Positions 12,196-23,960 of a stretch of 64,000 nt of DNA are shown here, piece after piece. The notes below the pieces were generated by a model, which ran no database searches, was not told the origin of the DNA, and was given only the letters and a program-made list of their open reading frames with translations. Source of the stretch: Utricularia gibba. Its lineage: Eukaryota; Streptophyta; Magnoliopsida; Lamiales; Lentibulariaceae. Both the position numbers and the translations under genes were made by a program. The stretch is taken from assembly GCA_002189035.1 (NCBI GenBank), contig NEEC01000026.1, forward strand, positions 62,001-126,000, given 5' to 3'. How positions within the stretch are numbered: the first letter of the stretch is position 1; every line of letters starts with the position of its first letter.

Positions 12196-14017
12196 TCAGC
12201 TCGATGAGGCTTCGTATTTCAATGGAATTGAGCGGCTCATCCCGGCCTGGGACAGCAGACTCTCCACCGCGGGAAGATCACGGCAGAACATACCTTGAAA
12301 CACTGGAGGGGCCGGTGATATGCTGGTTTTGCGGCCAATCAAATCCGTGTCATCACCCTGGCGAGCTGCAGGCCTCCCACTCTGTTTCTGGTTCGGATCC
12401 CGGTCCACAATTCCCGTCAACACGTTTGTGTAGCCCTTCTGAATCAATCTATGCAGCAAATGTGCCGAAAGCCTGGCACGATCTCTAACGGAATCCGCCT
12501 CATTCGCGTTGGAGAACTCGCAACGCTCGACGAAAGCGGATGATCGATCGGGCTTGTGCTTCAGGGAGAGGAGCAAATGGGACCGCTCAAGCTCCGATCT
12601 TGAACAGTCTCTCTTCAGTCCCAACAAGGAGTAGAAATCCGCATTCCCAGTTTCGCCTTCTGCCACCCTTTGTTTTAACTGTTGGATCTTGGAAGCTAGT
12701 GAGCATAATTTCCCCGGAATTTCTCTATACTGAAGGGTTGGCAATTTCCAGACATGAACTGCCAGTTTTTTCTCTTTGAGAATGGAGTTGTAGACAAGTT
12801 TCAGATGCTCTAAATCGTGTAGGCTGTCGGGAAAACATCTGATTGTTTCGAATAAGCTGGCTCTCACAGTGAGAGCTTGTATCGACGACGTGTCCAATGC
12901 GAGAGCCTTGTTACAGTCGGCGATTGCGTCCGCGATTCTCCCGGCGGACTGGTAGGCCGACGCACGGTGAACGTAGCACTGGGCTAAAAACGCTTGAGGA
13001 GCGCTGCGGCGACCATCGAGGATTTTGGAAAAATGCCTGATGGCTTCCGAGTACAGACCTGCGTCGAGGGCGGCGATCGCCGCTGTCTTACGGCGGACGA
13101 GGAGTTTGATGCGGCAGAGTAGATGGGCAATGCTCTCCGACTCCATCTTTTGCGGGGTCTGAAGTGGGATGCCGTTGAAATTTTCACTGGACAGAGGGAA
13201 CTTGTGGGTGGAGAAAAAGTCATCCGACAGTGAAACGCTTTCGCGGCGGAATGCATCTGACGCGAGGCGTTTTCCTGTCTGGAGGAGCACCATGGCATCT
13301 TCCAGTAACCCGAGATGGCAACAAGCTTGACCCAGAACCAAATACCTGTTTGAGTAAATGTATCAGATCGGCAAAATAATCAAGAAACTGAAGATCTGAG
13401 GGTTGAGAAACTACCTCCATGGACCCTCTTCCTCGGCGTTCTTCCCCAGACCAGCCATCACCTTCCTCTTTAAATCCGCCACGGAGAAACACTTGAACTC
13501 GGATCCGCCATCAATGCCGCCGGAGGAATTCAGCTTAAACCTCTTTCTAATCAACAGCGTCGACGAACTCTCAGACGAGGAGGACCCGGAGGACGAGGAT
13601 TCGTCGGAAATCGCGATCTTGAAGCTGGGAATACTGTCATGCAGCATATCCGCCACCTCCTTAAAGCGGCGGAGAGTCAATAAACACTTGGCCTTCATCT
13701 CCAAGAGCGCATCCATCCGCGGGGCCACAAGCAGCGCTGCCTCCAGCAGAGCCAACGCCGCTGTGACATCCCCCTTCTCCTGGTTGGCCATGAGAATCTT
13801 CGCCTCCCTCAAGCATTTGCCCACCACCTACCACAGGGCAGTCATTTAAACTCCACCTTCCCACCCCATAGAAGAGAAAGAAGAGCACAAAATTGGGAAG
13901 GGGAGGGCAGGCATTGCCTGTTACCTTCTTGTTGGTCATCCAGCAAAGCCTCCTGTCGCCGGCAGCCGGTGGCACAGTCCCAGTAGTCGGCATGACCGGT
14001 TGTACGAAATCAACCAT
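12196..14017 (-). CDS. TPR protein with C-terminal J-like domain
   Basis: Three exons on the minus strand, 13925-14017, 13415-13827 and 12196-13345, join to a 551-residue frame without lesions. The start MVDFVQPV is the first Met. Tetratricopeptide-type helices cover most of the protein (for example AALALLEAALLVAPR, LGQACCHLGLLEDAMVLL, YSEAIRHFSKILDGR, ADAIADCNKALALD). An acidic, Ser-rich insert sits in exon 2. Near the end, NADFYSLLGLKRDCSR through SLKHKPDR is a J-domain fold in which HPD reads KPD. Without that His it is unlikely to stimulate Hsp70 in the usual way, so a TPR-based co-chaperone role is inferred. It resembles Arabidopsis proteins of the At4g02100/At2g47440 type (from memory). 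Divergent to SAR1, with 2 kb between the start codons. Confidence 0.88.
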
Positions 14018-16029
14018 GTGAGCCCGAGGTTTTTAGTGAAGGAACGTATTCTGGAATTCCGTCGTCCGGTGATGCATTTGAAGGGAACGAGCATCTGAGA
14101 GAGAGAGGGGGGTGTGAATACAAAGAAGCCTTAAAGAGAGGATGCCAGCTTTGAGCTGAGAGAAAGGCGAGTCGCCCTGCTCATCACTCTCCATCTCGCT
14201 GGCAGGCACCAGTCTAGGCTGTGGCTACGGGCAGGAGCAGCCCGGCCTACGCAACCCAACCCATCCCACAGTTTTAATCCCAGACGACTCTTTACTATTG
14301 TAGTAGTAGGAATACGCAACAAAGCAGCGCAGAGCAGCCTCGTTTGGTTTCCGTAATACAAAACAAAGATCAAGTCTTCCTTGGCTAAGTTTTGTGGGGG
14401 TTTTTTAGCAAAACAAACAGCAAAGAAGGGTATATTTAGAAGTCGAGGATATGAATTGGATCCAACGATGGTTTTGATGTAAAACCCTAGAAGCCCGTAG
14501 CGAAATTGTGGAAATTCAAGGTGCATGGCGTAACATTGGTTTCCAGGAACCCCCTCAGGATTAGCCGCAAGCACTGCGTGAGTTTGATTGATTTGGGATG
14601 TGCATTGCTTTGCATACACGTGCGACTACACATACCTCCTTCCTGAAAAGGATATCCGTGCTGTGGGAAGGTCGGGGGGCAGTAGCAGAAGCAGTAGCAG
14701 CCAGCCTTCCATGAAAATAGTACTACTCATCTGAGAATGTGAATGAAACATTTTATGGAATGCACCCACACAATCTAGTACCAAGTAACGGAAATTGCAA
14801 GGCGCAATGAGGTACAACATAAACAAACTCACCTCTAACCACGAAGAAAAACGACCACTTCTTCACTTGTCTACAACACAAATTGCTTCAAATCTTTGTG
14901 ATTGCATACACAATCGTGGCATTTTCACTACAAAATTACGCATAATGTAAACTATTTTCATAGAGTACGGAGCTCCTAATCATGAGTGAGCACAACTGAG
15001 AAGCATTGACTGTCGGATTTTCAACCCGGGTACAATATTTTACAATAGGATTGGATCGGTTGTAGTATTCAATCCACTCCCACCTTCGTGTACCGCATTA
15101 AAGAGAAAGAGACAGAAAGCGAGGGGCGCGATCTGATAAAGGATGGAAGAATGAGGAGGAGGGGCACAAGATGAGTCAGGACGATGCTGACTGGATTGGG
15201 CGGGCGGGGTGCCCTCTCCTCTCCTCTCCTCTAGTCCTCTACAAGTCCTTCACTCGTCGCACTCTCATCCCATGTCTATTTATGCCCGAGGTGACGTAAC
15301 TAGAAGAGTTGGGTTTTTTAATAAGAAAGAATGAATATTATTCCATGGCATGCCTTGAATAATTGTCATAATGCAATAATCCATTGGCTTGTCCGTTTCT
15401 TCTACCTTGCTCCTGGTGCCATGGTAGCGCTGTATTTCATAGAGGCTGCATGCGGGCGGGCGGCTTCTACTACTCCAACCAGATGCCCGCAACAGAGTTG
15501 CCCTTTCGGCTTTCTGGATCGAGAGACGAGGATTCCGAATCCGATCAGTAGTAGGGTCTGATGAATTCACCGGAACGGCAACTGTCTGTCTATCTATCAG
15601 TTATCACGGGTCCGCCCCAACCTCATAAAAGCTGATCTCATCTGCCCGCGCCTTCATTTCTTGTGAACTCTCAAGTGAAATAATGGCCCTGCCGGCCCAT
15701 CATGCACCACAATCTCCTTCCCCAAATCCAATAATGTAAGTTTCAGTTTCACTTAACACAGTATGTGCCAGGCTGGCCTTGTTCATCAGTCCATGTGATC
15801 GGGCGGCGTTGGGCTTGATGAGATGGTCCATATGGTTTGTTATGGGCCGGACCAACGGCAATCCTCGACCAACTCTGTCTCCAGTTCCGTACTAGAAATA
15901 ATACTTGGATAATCCCATTCCCGGCGCCCAACTCCATCTCTCTCTCTCTCCCTCCCCCCACAATAGCACAACAGCATTTCGGCGACCCCAGATCCGTCGG
16001 CGTTCCCAGGCGGATTCGACCCGAGCAAG
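14018..16029. other. Divergent intergenic region between TPR gene and SAR1
   Basis: Contains the two promoters. Simple repeats: GA/CT tract near 14097-14113, CTCCT repeats near 15216-15234, and CT microsatellite plus polypyrimidine at about 15935-15958 just before the SAR1 start, typical of a plant Y-patch or 5' UTR. Open frames here (for example 14131-14619 minus) show no domain and look spurious. Confidence 0.5.
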
Positions 16030-16959
16030 ATGTTTCTATTAGATTGGTTCTACGGCGTTTTGGCATCGCTCGGATTGTGGCAGAAAGAGGCTAAGATCCT
16101 CTTTCTAGGTCTCGATAATGCCGGAAAAACCACGCTGCTGCATATGCTCAAGGACGAGGTTCATTCTTCTTCACCTTTGTGGATGTCTTGATTTTGGGAT
16201 CTCCAGCTGATTGGGCTTTGGTTTTGATGCAGAGATTGGTGCAGCATCAGCCGACGCAGTACCCCACGTCGGAGGAGCTAAGTATCGGAAAGATCAAGTT
16301 TAAGACGTTCGATTTGGGAGGGCATCAAATCGCACGCAGGGTTTGGAAAGATTACTATGCTAAGGTTCGCTTCATCTAGTGTATAGTCTCGCATTCGCAT
16401 TGCCCTCCATTCATAGACATACAACCTTTAGCGGATTCTTGAGGCTTTTTTGGAGGGGCATAGGCGTTTTTTTCCTTCGGATAACGTGCCTGCTGATTGT
16501 GACGGAGAAAAAGCAAGTATGCTTTAGGGAACAGCCAGGGAGTATGCTGTTAGCCGTTAGCCGTTAGAAGCGCCTTCCTTCATGTTCTATCTTCAACATT
16601 TGATGGCGCCTTCTGCCGTCTCACCGGTCTTGTTTCAGGTGGATGCCGTTGTGTACCTTGTGGATGCGTTCGACAGGGAACGGTTTGCAGAATCCAAGAA
16701 GGAGTTGGATGCTCTGCTCTCAGATGAGGCCCTTGCTAGCGTCCCTTTTCTAATTCTGGGGAACAAGATCGACATCCCATACGCGGCATCAGAAGACGAG
16801 CTGCGCCATCAGCTTGGCCTGAATGGAGCAACAACTGGAAAAGGCAAGGTGAGCGTCTCGGATTCTAACGTGCGCCCACTCGAGGTTTTCATGTGCAGCA
16901 TCGTGCGCAAGATGGGCTACGGCGACGGCTTCAAATGGATGTCTCAGTACATCAAGTGA
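16030..16959 (+). CDS. SAR1: SAR1 small GTPase (COPII vesicle budding)
   Basis: Three exons, 16030-16158, 16233-16364 and 16639-16959, give exactly 193 residues, the normal SAR1 length. Visible motifs: N-terminal amphipathic [18 protein letters not shown]-loop GLDNAGKTT, switch region [21 protein letters not shown], and the C-terminal [18 protein letters not shown]1 is recruited to the ER by Sec12 and in its GTP form inserts the N-terminal helix and recruits Sec23/24. Frame is intact and all introns are GT-AG. The second intron contains a short GTTAGCC tandem at about 16548-16567. The next gene, a RING-CH protein on the same strand, begins 398 bp after the stop. Confidence 0.97.
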
Positions 16960-17357
16960 TGCCTGCCTGCCTGCGTTTGTGTTGGAATGGGGTGCTAGTT
17001 TCTATAATCCTGAACCCACCTCCTTTACGCTTGTCTCAAATAAAAGAAAGTAGTTATTTGGAAGTGAATTAGTAGCTGCAGAGCAGGGTGAGGATCTGGA
17101 AGATGATTCTCCCGAAATCAGCGCCGCGCAGAAAGTCGTCATCTTCTTCCTCCAACCTCTGCACCCTATCACTCACTCACAGGCTGTCGAGAACCGCGCT
17201 CTTCTGTATGTCGTGGAAACACGGGAATGCAGGCAGGGGGTCCGGTAAACGGTTTGACTTTTTGACCTAGGGGCAATTCTGGGATTGGTAGGCGCCCCCC
17301 CCCCCCCTTCTGTCGATATAAAACCGAGGCGTGCGTGAGCGCGTCCAGGAAAAGAAC

Positions 17358-19034
17358 ATGAGCGAAGTGGTGATAGACGTCATCGATCCTCCTCTGGTTT
17401 TATCAGTCTGTAGAATTTGCCTCGGCAGCAACGGCGGCGCCCTCGAGTCTCCGTGTTCCTGCTCAGGAACCATCAAGGCAAGCAGCATCAGCTACTCCGA
17501 ATTCACTGTTTTCTTTTTTTATTTTCCTTGTTTTGTCTCGAGGAGACAGACGCCGCTTGTTTTTCTTCCAGTTCGCGCACAGAGAGTGTGTGCAGAGATG
17601 GTGCGACGAGAAGGGGGATACTACATGCGAAATCTGCTTGCAGGTTTATCTCTCTCCCTCGATTACCCACTTCTTCTTCTTCTTCTTCTTCTTCTTCGTT
17701 CTCGCCTCCGATTGGAGAGGTTTCTTTATTTCTTCCTCCTCCTCCTCCCGCGTTGGCCAAATTAATTAGCAAACCTCCGTCTGTGTTGTGTGGCGTGCCT
17801 GAGAAACAGGGGATGTCTTTCCTGGTAGAAAGATAGCTGGTTCTCTGAAGCACGGCACCTCAGGCTCCCTTCCTTGATCAGGTGGCTAAAACAAACACAA
17901 AACAAGGCACTCACTGCTTCCGTATTTTATTATTTTTTTTATTGAAAAAAGAAAAAAAAAAGACTTGGAGGCCCCTTCTCCCTCGCTGCTTATCCGTTAC
18001 ACGTATTATCTCATCTCCATCCCCTCTTATCCGTCACTTTCGTATCTCCGCATTCGAACCCGTAAGTCAGCTTCAGGAAGATGCCACCTTTTTTCTAGAA
18101 CCCTCCCTCCTAAAAAAGCAATTCACTCACCAAAAAAATGACTTTTTTCTTTTTCAGAAGTTTGAACCGGGGTACACGTGCCCACCGAAGAAGGCCGTGA
18201 GTGCAAGGTAACCCAGCCCCGAGTTTGCCCACCTTCATAATTCGGTCGTTAAAAGATTGATTCATTTCAACCAGGGAACCCACAACAAGACACGCGAATG
18301 CAGGAGAAGGAGACGCGGATGCAGTGGAGGCGGAGCCGGTGATCGAACATTCTCACTCCTCCGGAGGCACCGCCGCTTCCTGCTCCCGGAATCTGGCCAT
18401 AATCGTAACTTCCCCAACTCACACAAACGTTTTCCTTATCGTGCATTTACCTATTTGTTAACTCACAGGTCAACGTTCTGTTGCTGATTCTCAACATGTC
18501 TGCTGTTTTCGACTCTCCTTCTCCCACTTGTTCGCTTCCCGTGGTCGCCGTAAGTTAATTTCTACGGCGGCTCAATGAATGCTGTGTAATTCTCTTGGGT
18601 TGCCACCTGCCAACAACCTTCCTTTAAACCTTTTTACTCTGCAGGTGCTGGCTGCTAGGGCCTTTGGGATCATCCTACCGATGTACGTGCTGTTCAAGTT
18701 CGCCTCCAGAATAGAGAACAGCATAAGGCAGTGCTGTGAGGTAGTTCCTGGTCTTCGTCTCATCATCCTTTCCCGTCTCACGCACATTTCAACTAACCCT
18801 GGTAGGCTCAGAACGCCCAAGATGACGAGGAAAGCCAGCAGCATCCCCTCAACACTCAACTGCACAGACACTAGACAAAGACACAGAGGAGCAAGCACAC
18901 AGCGTGTTTCCACCCCCCATATAATGTTACATCACATTCTATCCCCACAGGTCACACCACCAGAACACAAGCATGCTCTGGAGTTGTATACTGTACAAAA
19001 CACCCAATGCGAATACAAATCTACATACTCATGA
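17358..19034 (+). CDS. RING-CH (RINGv/MARCH-type) E3 ubiquitin ligase, membrane protein
   Basis: Probable exons 17358-17477, 17572-17643, 18158-18207, 18275-18404, 18469-18549, 18645-18740 and 18951-19034, giving 210 residues. The RINGv finger spans exons 1-2: [15 protein letters not shown], then [11 protein letters not shown] and CEICLQ (C4HC3). Two hydrophobic stretches follow ([24 protein letters not shown]), as in plant PIT1-type membrane E3s (At4g02075 family). Intron 1 uses a GC donor (AAG/GCAAGC), and no GT alternative lies nearby. Intron 2 holds a long CTT microsatellite (about 17672-17699). The last intron (18741-18950, 210 nt) is open and in frame, so a 280-residue retained form is equally possible. 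A run of C lies at about 17297-17307 in the 5' UTR. The stop overlaps the stop of the POT1-like gene on the other strand. Confidence 0.82.
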
Positions 19035-21604
19035 TCCCAAGTTAAGTTTCGTGTCGACGATCATGTATAACCCCCTGGTCTGGAAAGCATCCGGAGAATA
19101 GGCAAGCAAGCAACATTCGATCCATGGAGGTTTTCTGACGCCGTCATCTCCAACTCCAAGCAGGCAGTTGCATTTCTTCGTAAGCATCTCGTTTCCTCCA
19201 AAAAACTTGTCCTGTGATTGGCGAGTATGCATGTATGGTGACACAGTGGCCCCAAATTGATTCAACAAGGATGCGGGTAAGTGCCCTACCCCGTACTCTC
19301 CCGCAGCGAAGGCATGTTTTCTTGCAGTGGGATCTTCCAGGGTCAGCCGCACTCTCAACAACCCAGAATCAGTTCGGAAGTCCTTGGTCGCGCTGGGAAA
19401 CATGGCCACAACGCGTACCACGCATCTATATTTACCCAATACCTGCAAAGTCTATGGCGAGAGCTGAATTGGATGAATGCCTCAAAGATGTCAATGATAC
19501 TGATCATTCTTCTCATGTCTAAGTACAACCATTTTTCCCTACTAATAAGGCCCTGTCCACCTGTCCCTGGTCTCACGAAAACCGTTGATGATCAAACATA
19601 GTTGGAGTCTGTTGCCATCTTTACGCTGCACTCAACCTCTAATTTCATGTTGTTAGTTATGAAGTGTTTTTGTTGTCTATTTATGACAGTGCTGCTGCAC
19701 TGATGTATTGGTAGTTCTTTCGTTCAATAACACTCAACCTTTGCTTTACAATTCAGTCCTACATTCAACAGCAAAGCCTGAGAGTTACGCCTTCAAATTT
19801 AACAAAAGATGCAACAGTATAGTGAGAAAAGGCAGGCAGGCAGGCAGTCACCTGTCAAGGATACGTAAGGGCATTCATCAGAGTGACAAAGGGAACGTTC
19901 TTGTGGTCAGTCTCTGATAAATAAAACAATGAAACTGTAACAGCTACGATGATCAAGTCTTGAAATGCAAATCAAGCTCTCTTTTGCAGTAGAACCTGTT
20001 ACAGGTGAAGGGCAAGGAAACCATGCCATGGGCATGCTACCCCATTTTGCGTTGACGCGCTCTTCGTAACACCGGAATTCGTACATAAATTTACAGTGTG
20101 TCATGTAATGTAATGGGGGCATCAATCACATTCTTGATGGTTCATCAAATGCGAATTACCTTTGCCTTGCTGCCACAGACTTGTCATCATCAGCCAGATG
20201 GAAAAGCCTAGAGAAGGGCATCAGCGCAGCACACCACAAAGTCGTGCGAACTTGTAATTTTACATTGATAAGTTTCACCCATCTTTCCGTCTTCAAGAAC
20301 TTGATGCCATCCTTGCTAAGATGAACAAACACTCTTAGGACTGTTCCAACGCATGGAAACGTACACAAAATGTCCCTTGAGAGAGGAGGGTCTTCCAACT
20401 GTAGAGGAAGTGGATCCACCATCTCATTTTCTAGCCTGAAAGAGTACATCAATGCACACGCTTGACATTGAGTACCCAGTTACAGTTGCAGATCCATCTT
20501 ATTATTGGAGGCATGAATACAAACAACAAAAAGAACTGGCACGGTGGAAATTTGAAATGTACTCACTCAGGTTCAATAGGAAGAGGCGGCATATCTGTTC
20601 CATCCCAAATATAAATTATCCATTCACCCTCCATGACTTCACAGATATGCAAAATCTAGGACCCATGTTGCAATGATTTATGAATGATGGGACAAACGAA
20701 AGAAATAGCAGGTTCTTTTGTTTGTCAGGGTTTTTTATTCCAGAAGGTCCACCACCCATATCAAAAGAATAATCTCCAAAGTCGGTACAAAAATCAACTT
20801 ACCTTGCAGTGTAAATTGCAGAGCTCACCTTCCTTAATTACCTTCAATGGCTTCAAGTCCTTCAAGCACGACCATCAAGCAATAAATGCAAATCTAAAAG
20901 GGAGCACGTTATATCCAAGGAGGCGGCTCATTAGTTGGAAACACTCACTCAGATGACCCTTTATATCAATGTAACTGCCTACCTTCAACTGCATGCTCGA
21001 TGGATCATTTCTTTAACCTTGCAATGGTCTTCATGCAATTTCTATCCAGATGTGTATTTACATTCTGGGATGATGTCTGGTAAGGCTCAAAACTTTCCTT
21101 AACACTGTTGTCTCTTCCCCTGAACAAGGCAAAATATGAGATAATCTTCTTGTACATAGCATAAACATCCGACTCCCAACCTTTCACCTACACATCCAAG
21201 ATAACGGGAAGGGATGTAAAAATGGAAGGCACTACTTAGTGGATGAAACAACACGTTTTTTACACCAACCACAACATGCGAAACCATGATTATGTCACTA
21301 TGAGTGTCGACATGGGGGAGGTTCCCAATAGTCCGAGTGAAGAAATGCAGGAAAAACCCAACATTTGGGCGTGATTGGACGATGATCTTCACCGAGCAGA
21401 AGACATCTGGGAAATGCGCCAAAAAAGTGAAGGCACGCAATCAGAGTCTTCAGAAGCAAGAGAAAAAAGAATCCAGGGAAACTACACCACAATGCTACCT
21501 GTGCCCTTGGTAATTCTGGGTAAACCAGTGTCCGTAACAACACCTAGAAAATTCACGGGTCGATTAAGCCAAGACTTGGTGTCATTCAACTCCACAAATC
21601 TCAT
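19029..21604 (-). CDS. POT1: POT1-like telomere end-binding protein, structure possibly defective
   Basis: Read on the minus strand the exons match plant POT1 in order. OB fold 1: 21499-21604 (RPVNFLGVVTDTG) and 21270-21406 (VFCSVKII; NLPHVDTHSDIIMVSHVV), then 21187 to about 21010 (YFALFRGRD). Next comes about 20860-20803 (VIKEGELCNLHCK), and 20567-20655 (ILHICEV; IYIWDGTDMPP). Then 20160-20435 (FPCVGTVLRVFV; RWVKLINVKLQV), about 20080-19996 (YEERVNAKWG; FPCPSPVT), 19852-19913 (NVPFVTLMNALTYP), 19290-19442 (GKYRCVVRVVA; LTLEDPTA) and 19029-19211 (PPWIECCLLAYSPD; TRGLYMIVDTKL). POT1 binds single-stranded telomeric DNA or, in plants, acts with telomerase. Problems: the 20160/20080 junction has no usable AG; a TGA (19857-19855) stands one codon before a donor; the exon 3/4 phase does not close. 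It may be a recent pseudogene or use unusual splicing. The true N-terminus may start further upstream. Confidence 0.75.
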
Positions 21605-21808
21605 TTCCAACCCTGAGAAGATTCGCACGCCTTATAACATACTCACTGCAGCAAATGGCTGTTTCCTCGACACGTGTCTACTTCTGGCCACTCAAAAACT
21701 TTATTGAGCGGGTTTGGCTCAACATACGTTTCATGGAACGGTTGTCCATCTGTCGGTCCTGTGAATGAATGAAGATCATACACGGAGTGCCACCCACAAA
21801 CCAAATGT

Positions 21809-21828
21809 TATATATATATATATATATA
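21809..21828. repeat. (TA)n microsatellite
   Basis: Perfect TA dinucleotide tract of about 20 bp, upstream of the POT1-like gene. Confidence 0.9.
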
Positions 21829-22319
21829 ATGTTGTTGCCACGGTGCTCACATTCAACAACCCTCTATTTCAAATGAAAAAACAGCAGACCTGTGTACTTG
21901 AATGTAAATCTATACTTCTGTGCATGTAACCAAATAGACATGTAGTATTTAGTCAGGTAAACCCAAGTGAGAACCTCATGGGCTCAGGATTTTCTTTGGA
22001 GCAACAAAAATTCACTATGAAAATCAGATATAACAAATTAGTGTTTAGTATTGATACCTAGCACTCACACGAACACTCTCCAATTTTGCAATCTTATTAG
22101 ATAGAATTTCCACTCTCTCTCCACCACCAAACCACTTTTCCATATTGGCTTATTTATTCCTCCTCCCCCATCCTTGAGGATCGTGGCCCTTATTGCAGGA
22201 CATGGGGATCACCTTCGTGTCTCATCATCAAGTGGTGATGGTCTCTTCACTTTCAACTTGTGTCATACACGTGATTGTATTCCTTTAGTAGATAACTATG
22301 AGCCCTGCCTTCTACACTA

Positions 22320-23960
22320 ATATATGGTGCTAAGAGGACCCCCAAGTCCCTAGTCATAAGATCAGGTGTGTTTTCTTCAGTCTTGACTTTTACAAATTCA
22401 ATTTTTCCTTGTTGCACCACTTCTCTTTCAAGCGGTATCGCACATCCATATGCTTCATTCTAGAGTGGAAGAGCGCATTTTTGCTTAGTGCTATACCACT
22501 TTGGCTGTTACATAGGACTTGAATTGTCTACCAATATGGTAGTCCTAGTTCTTCAAGTAGCCTCATGAGCCACACTACTTCTTTTTCAGCCTCTATTGAG
22601 CAACAAGCGAGAGTACTTTTTGATAATCGATGCATGCTATTTGGCTAAAGACTTTCATCACAATGCACACCTTATACCTAATTGAGCCGTCAGGATTATT
22701 TTTCAGTTTAAAAATCTATTTGTTTTCCAATGCAATTCTATTAGTAGATAGTTGTGTCAGCTCTTAGATCCTATTCTTCCACAAGGATTTCATCTTTTCC
22801 TTCATTGCTCCCAATCATAGCTCTCAATCTATAGAATTCATGATCTCATTGATTGACTCAAGTTCTCCTTCCTTTGTAATCAGAATGAATTCATCGGGAG
22901 TACATTGAGTATTAGAGACTGCTCTCATGCTAGTTCTTATCAATTGTGGAAGTATTTCAACTTCAGGTGTTGAATCTTCAATAGATGTCTCTACTGTCTC
23001 CTCTTGTGTTGAAACTTGAGAAGCCTCCTTAGGATCATCCCGTAGAGTTTTAGTATTAATCCTCATCTCCTAGTTTGATGTGTTACATTGTTGATGCAAT
23101 TGTTGAACTTCTAGGAACACTACATCCCCAGAAAGGATTACCTTGGCCCCTTGTGGATCTCAAAATGTGCATCCCATTTCAGGTTTGCCATATCCTAAGA
23201 AGATGCACAATTTTGAATGGTTATCCTTTTTTTTTTTTTTGCACTGCTAACCTGGAAGTAGAACCATTTCTTTACATTTAAAAACACACAAATGTGCAAG
23301 ACTTACAATGTGGCTAGACTAGTGTTCTTCGAAGGCCATACTATAGATCCTTCTTAGGACTTATATTGGACAAATAGCAAAATGTTTTAATGGCTTCTTT
23401 CTAGAACCATCATGATAAACTAGAAGCCTTTAACATACATCTAACTTTGTCAAACAAGATTTGATTGAAGCATTTTGTGATAGGATTATGATGTGGAGTT
23501 CTAGGCCCAATAGCAATCTTTTTAATGTAAAGATCTAAACAATATTTCTTGAATTTCTCACTTCAAAATTCCTATCCATTTTCTATCCACATACATTTTA
23601 ATTTATCCCTTGTTTCCCATTCTAGTATTTGCTGAAATGCTTTGAAGCATGCAAATACCTTAGACTTGTGAGTTGTGTGCTACTAAGTACATCCATGACT
23701 TATGTGTGGTGCTATCCACAAAATTCAAGTAATGCTTCAACCTTCCAGTTGTAGGAATATTTACAAGTCCATCAATATCAGAAAAAACCACATCCAACAA
23801 ATTCTCACTTTTATGTGATTATGCTAGGAAGGCCACTCTATGTTGCTGACAGTAGAGGTAACTTTCAGAGATTGTTGAGGACTTGCCTGGAGATATCATA
23901 GGTGTATCATAGAGCACTGACTTTGTGTTGCTTTCTAACTTTCACGTAAGTGTTAAGTGT
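22320..23960 (-). mobile_element. Degenerate Ty1/copia remnant with internal RT deletion
   Basis: Minus-strand translation shows copia pieces in order. Integrase at about 23500-23660 (FKAFQQILEWETRDKLKC; GPRTPHHN, worn from the usual PQQN). RT start at about 22640-22810 (MKSLWKN; ALENK; FKLKNNPDGSIRYK). RNase H at about 22430-22620 (SIEAEKEVVWLMRLLEELG; HSRMKHMDVRY). The RT core that should lie between the last two is missing. Many stops. No LTRs or target duplication were found. The 80-residue open frame at 22824-23066 is the RT linker region of this relic. Confidence 0.8.

Noticed and set aside
14131-14619. 162-residue minus-strand frame between TPR and SAR1
   Set aside because: No family features; lies upstream of the TPR start in promoter-like sequence.
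19857-19864. Perfect U12-type donor word GTATCCTT (minus strand) at the POT1 exon 19852-19913
   Set aside because: It would bypass the TGA, but leaves phase 2 while no acceptor in the right phase and no U12 branch point precedes the next exon at 19442.
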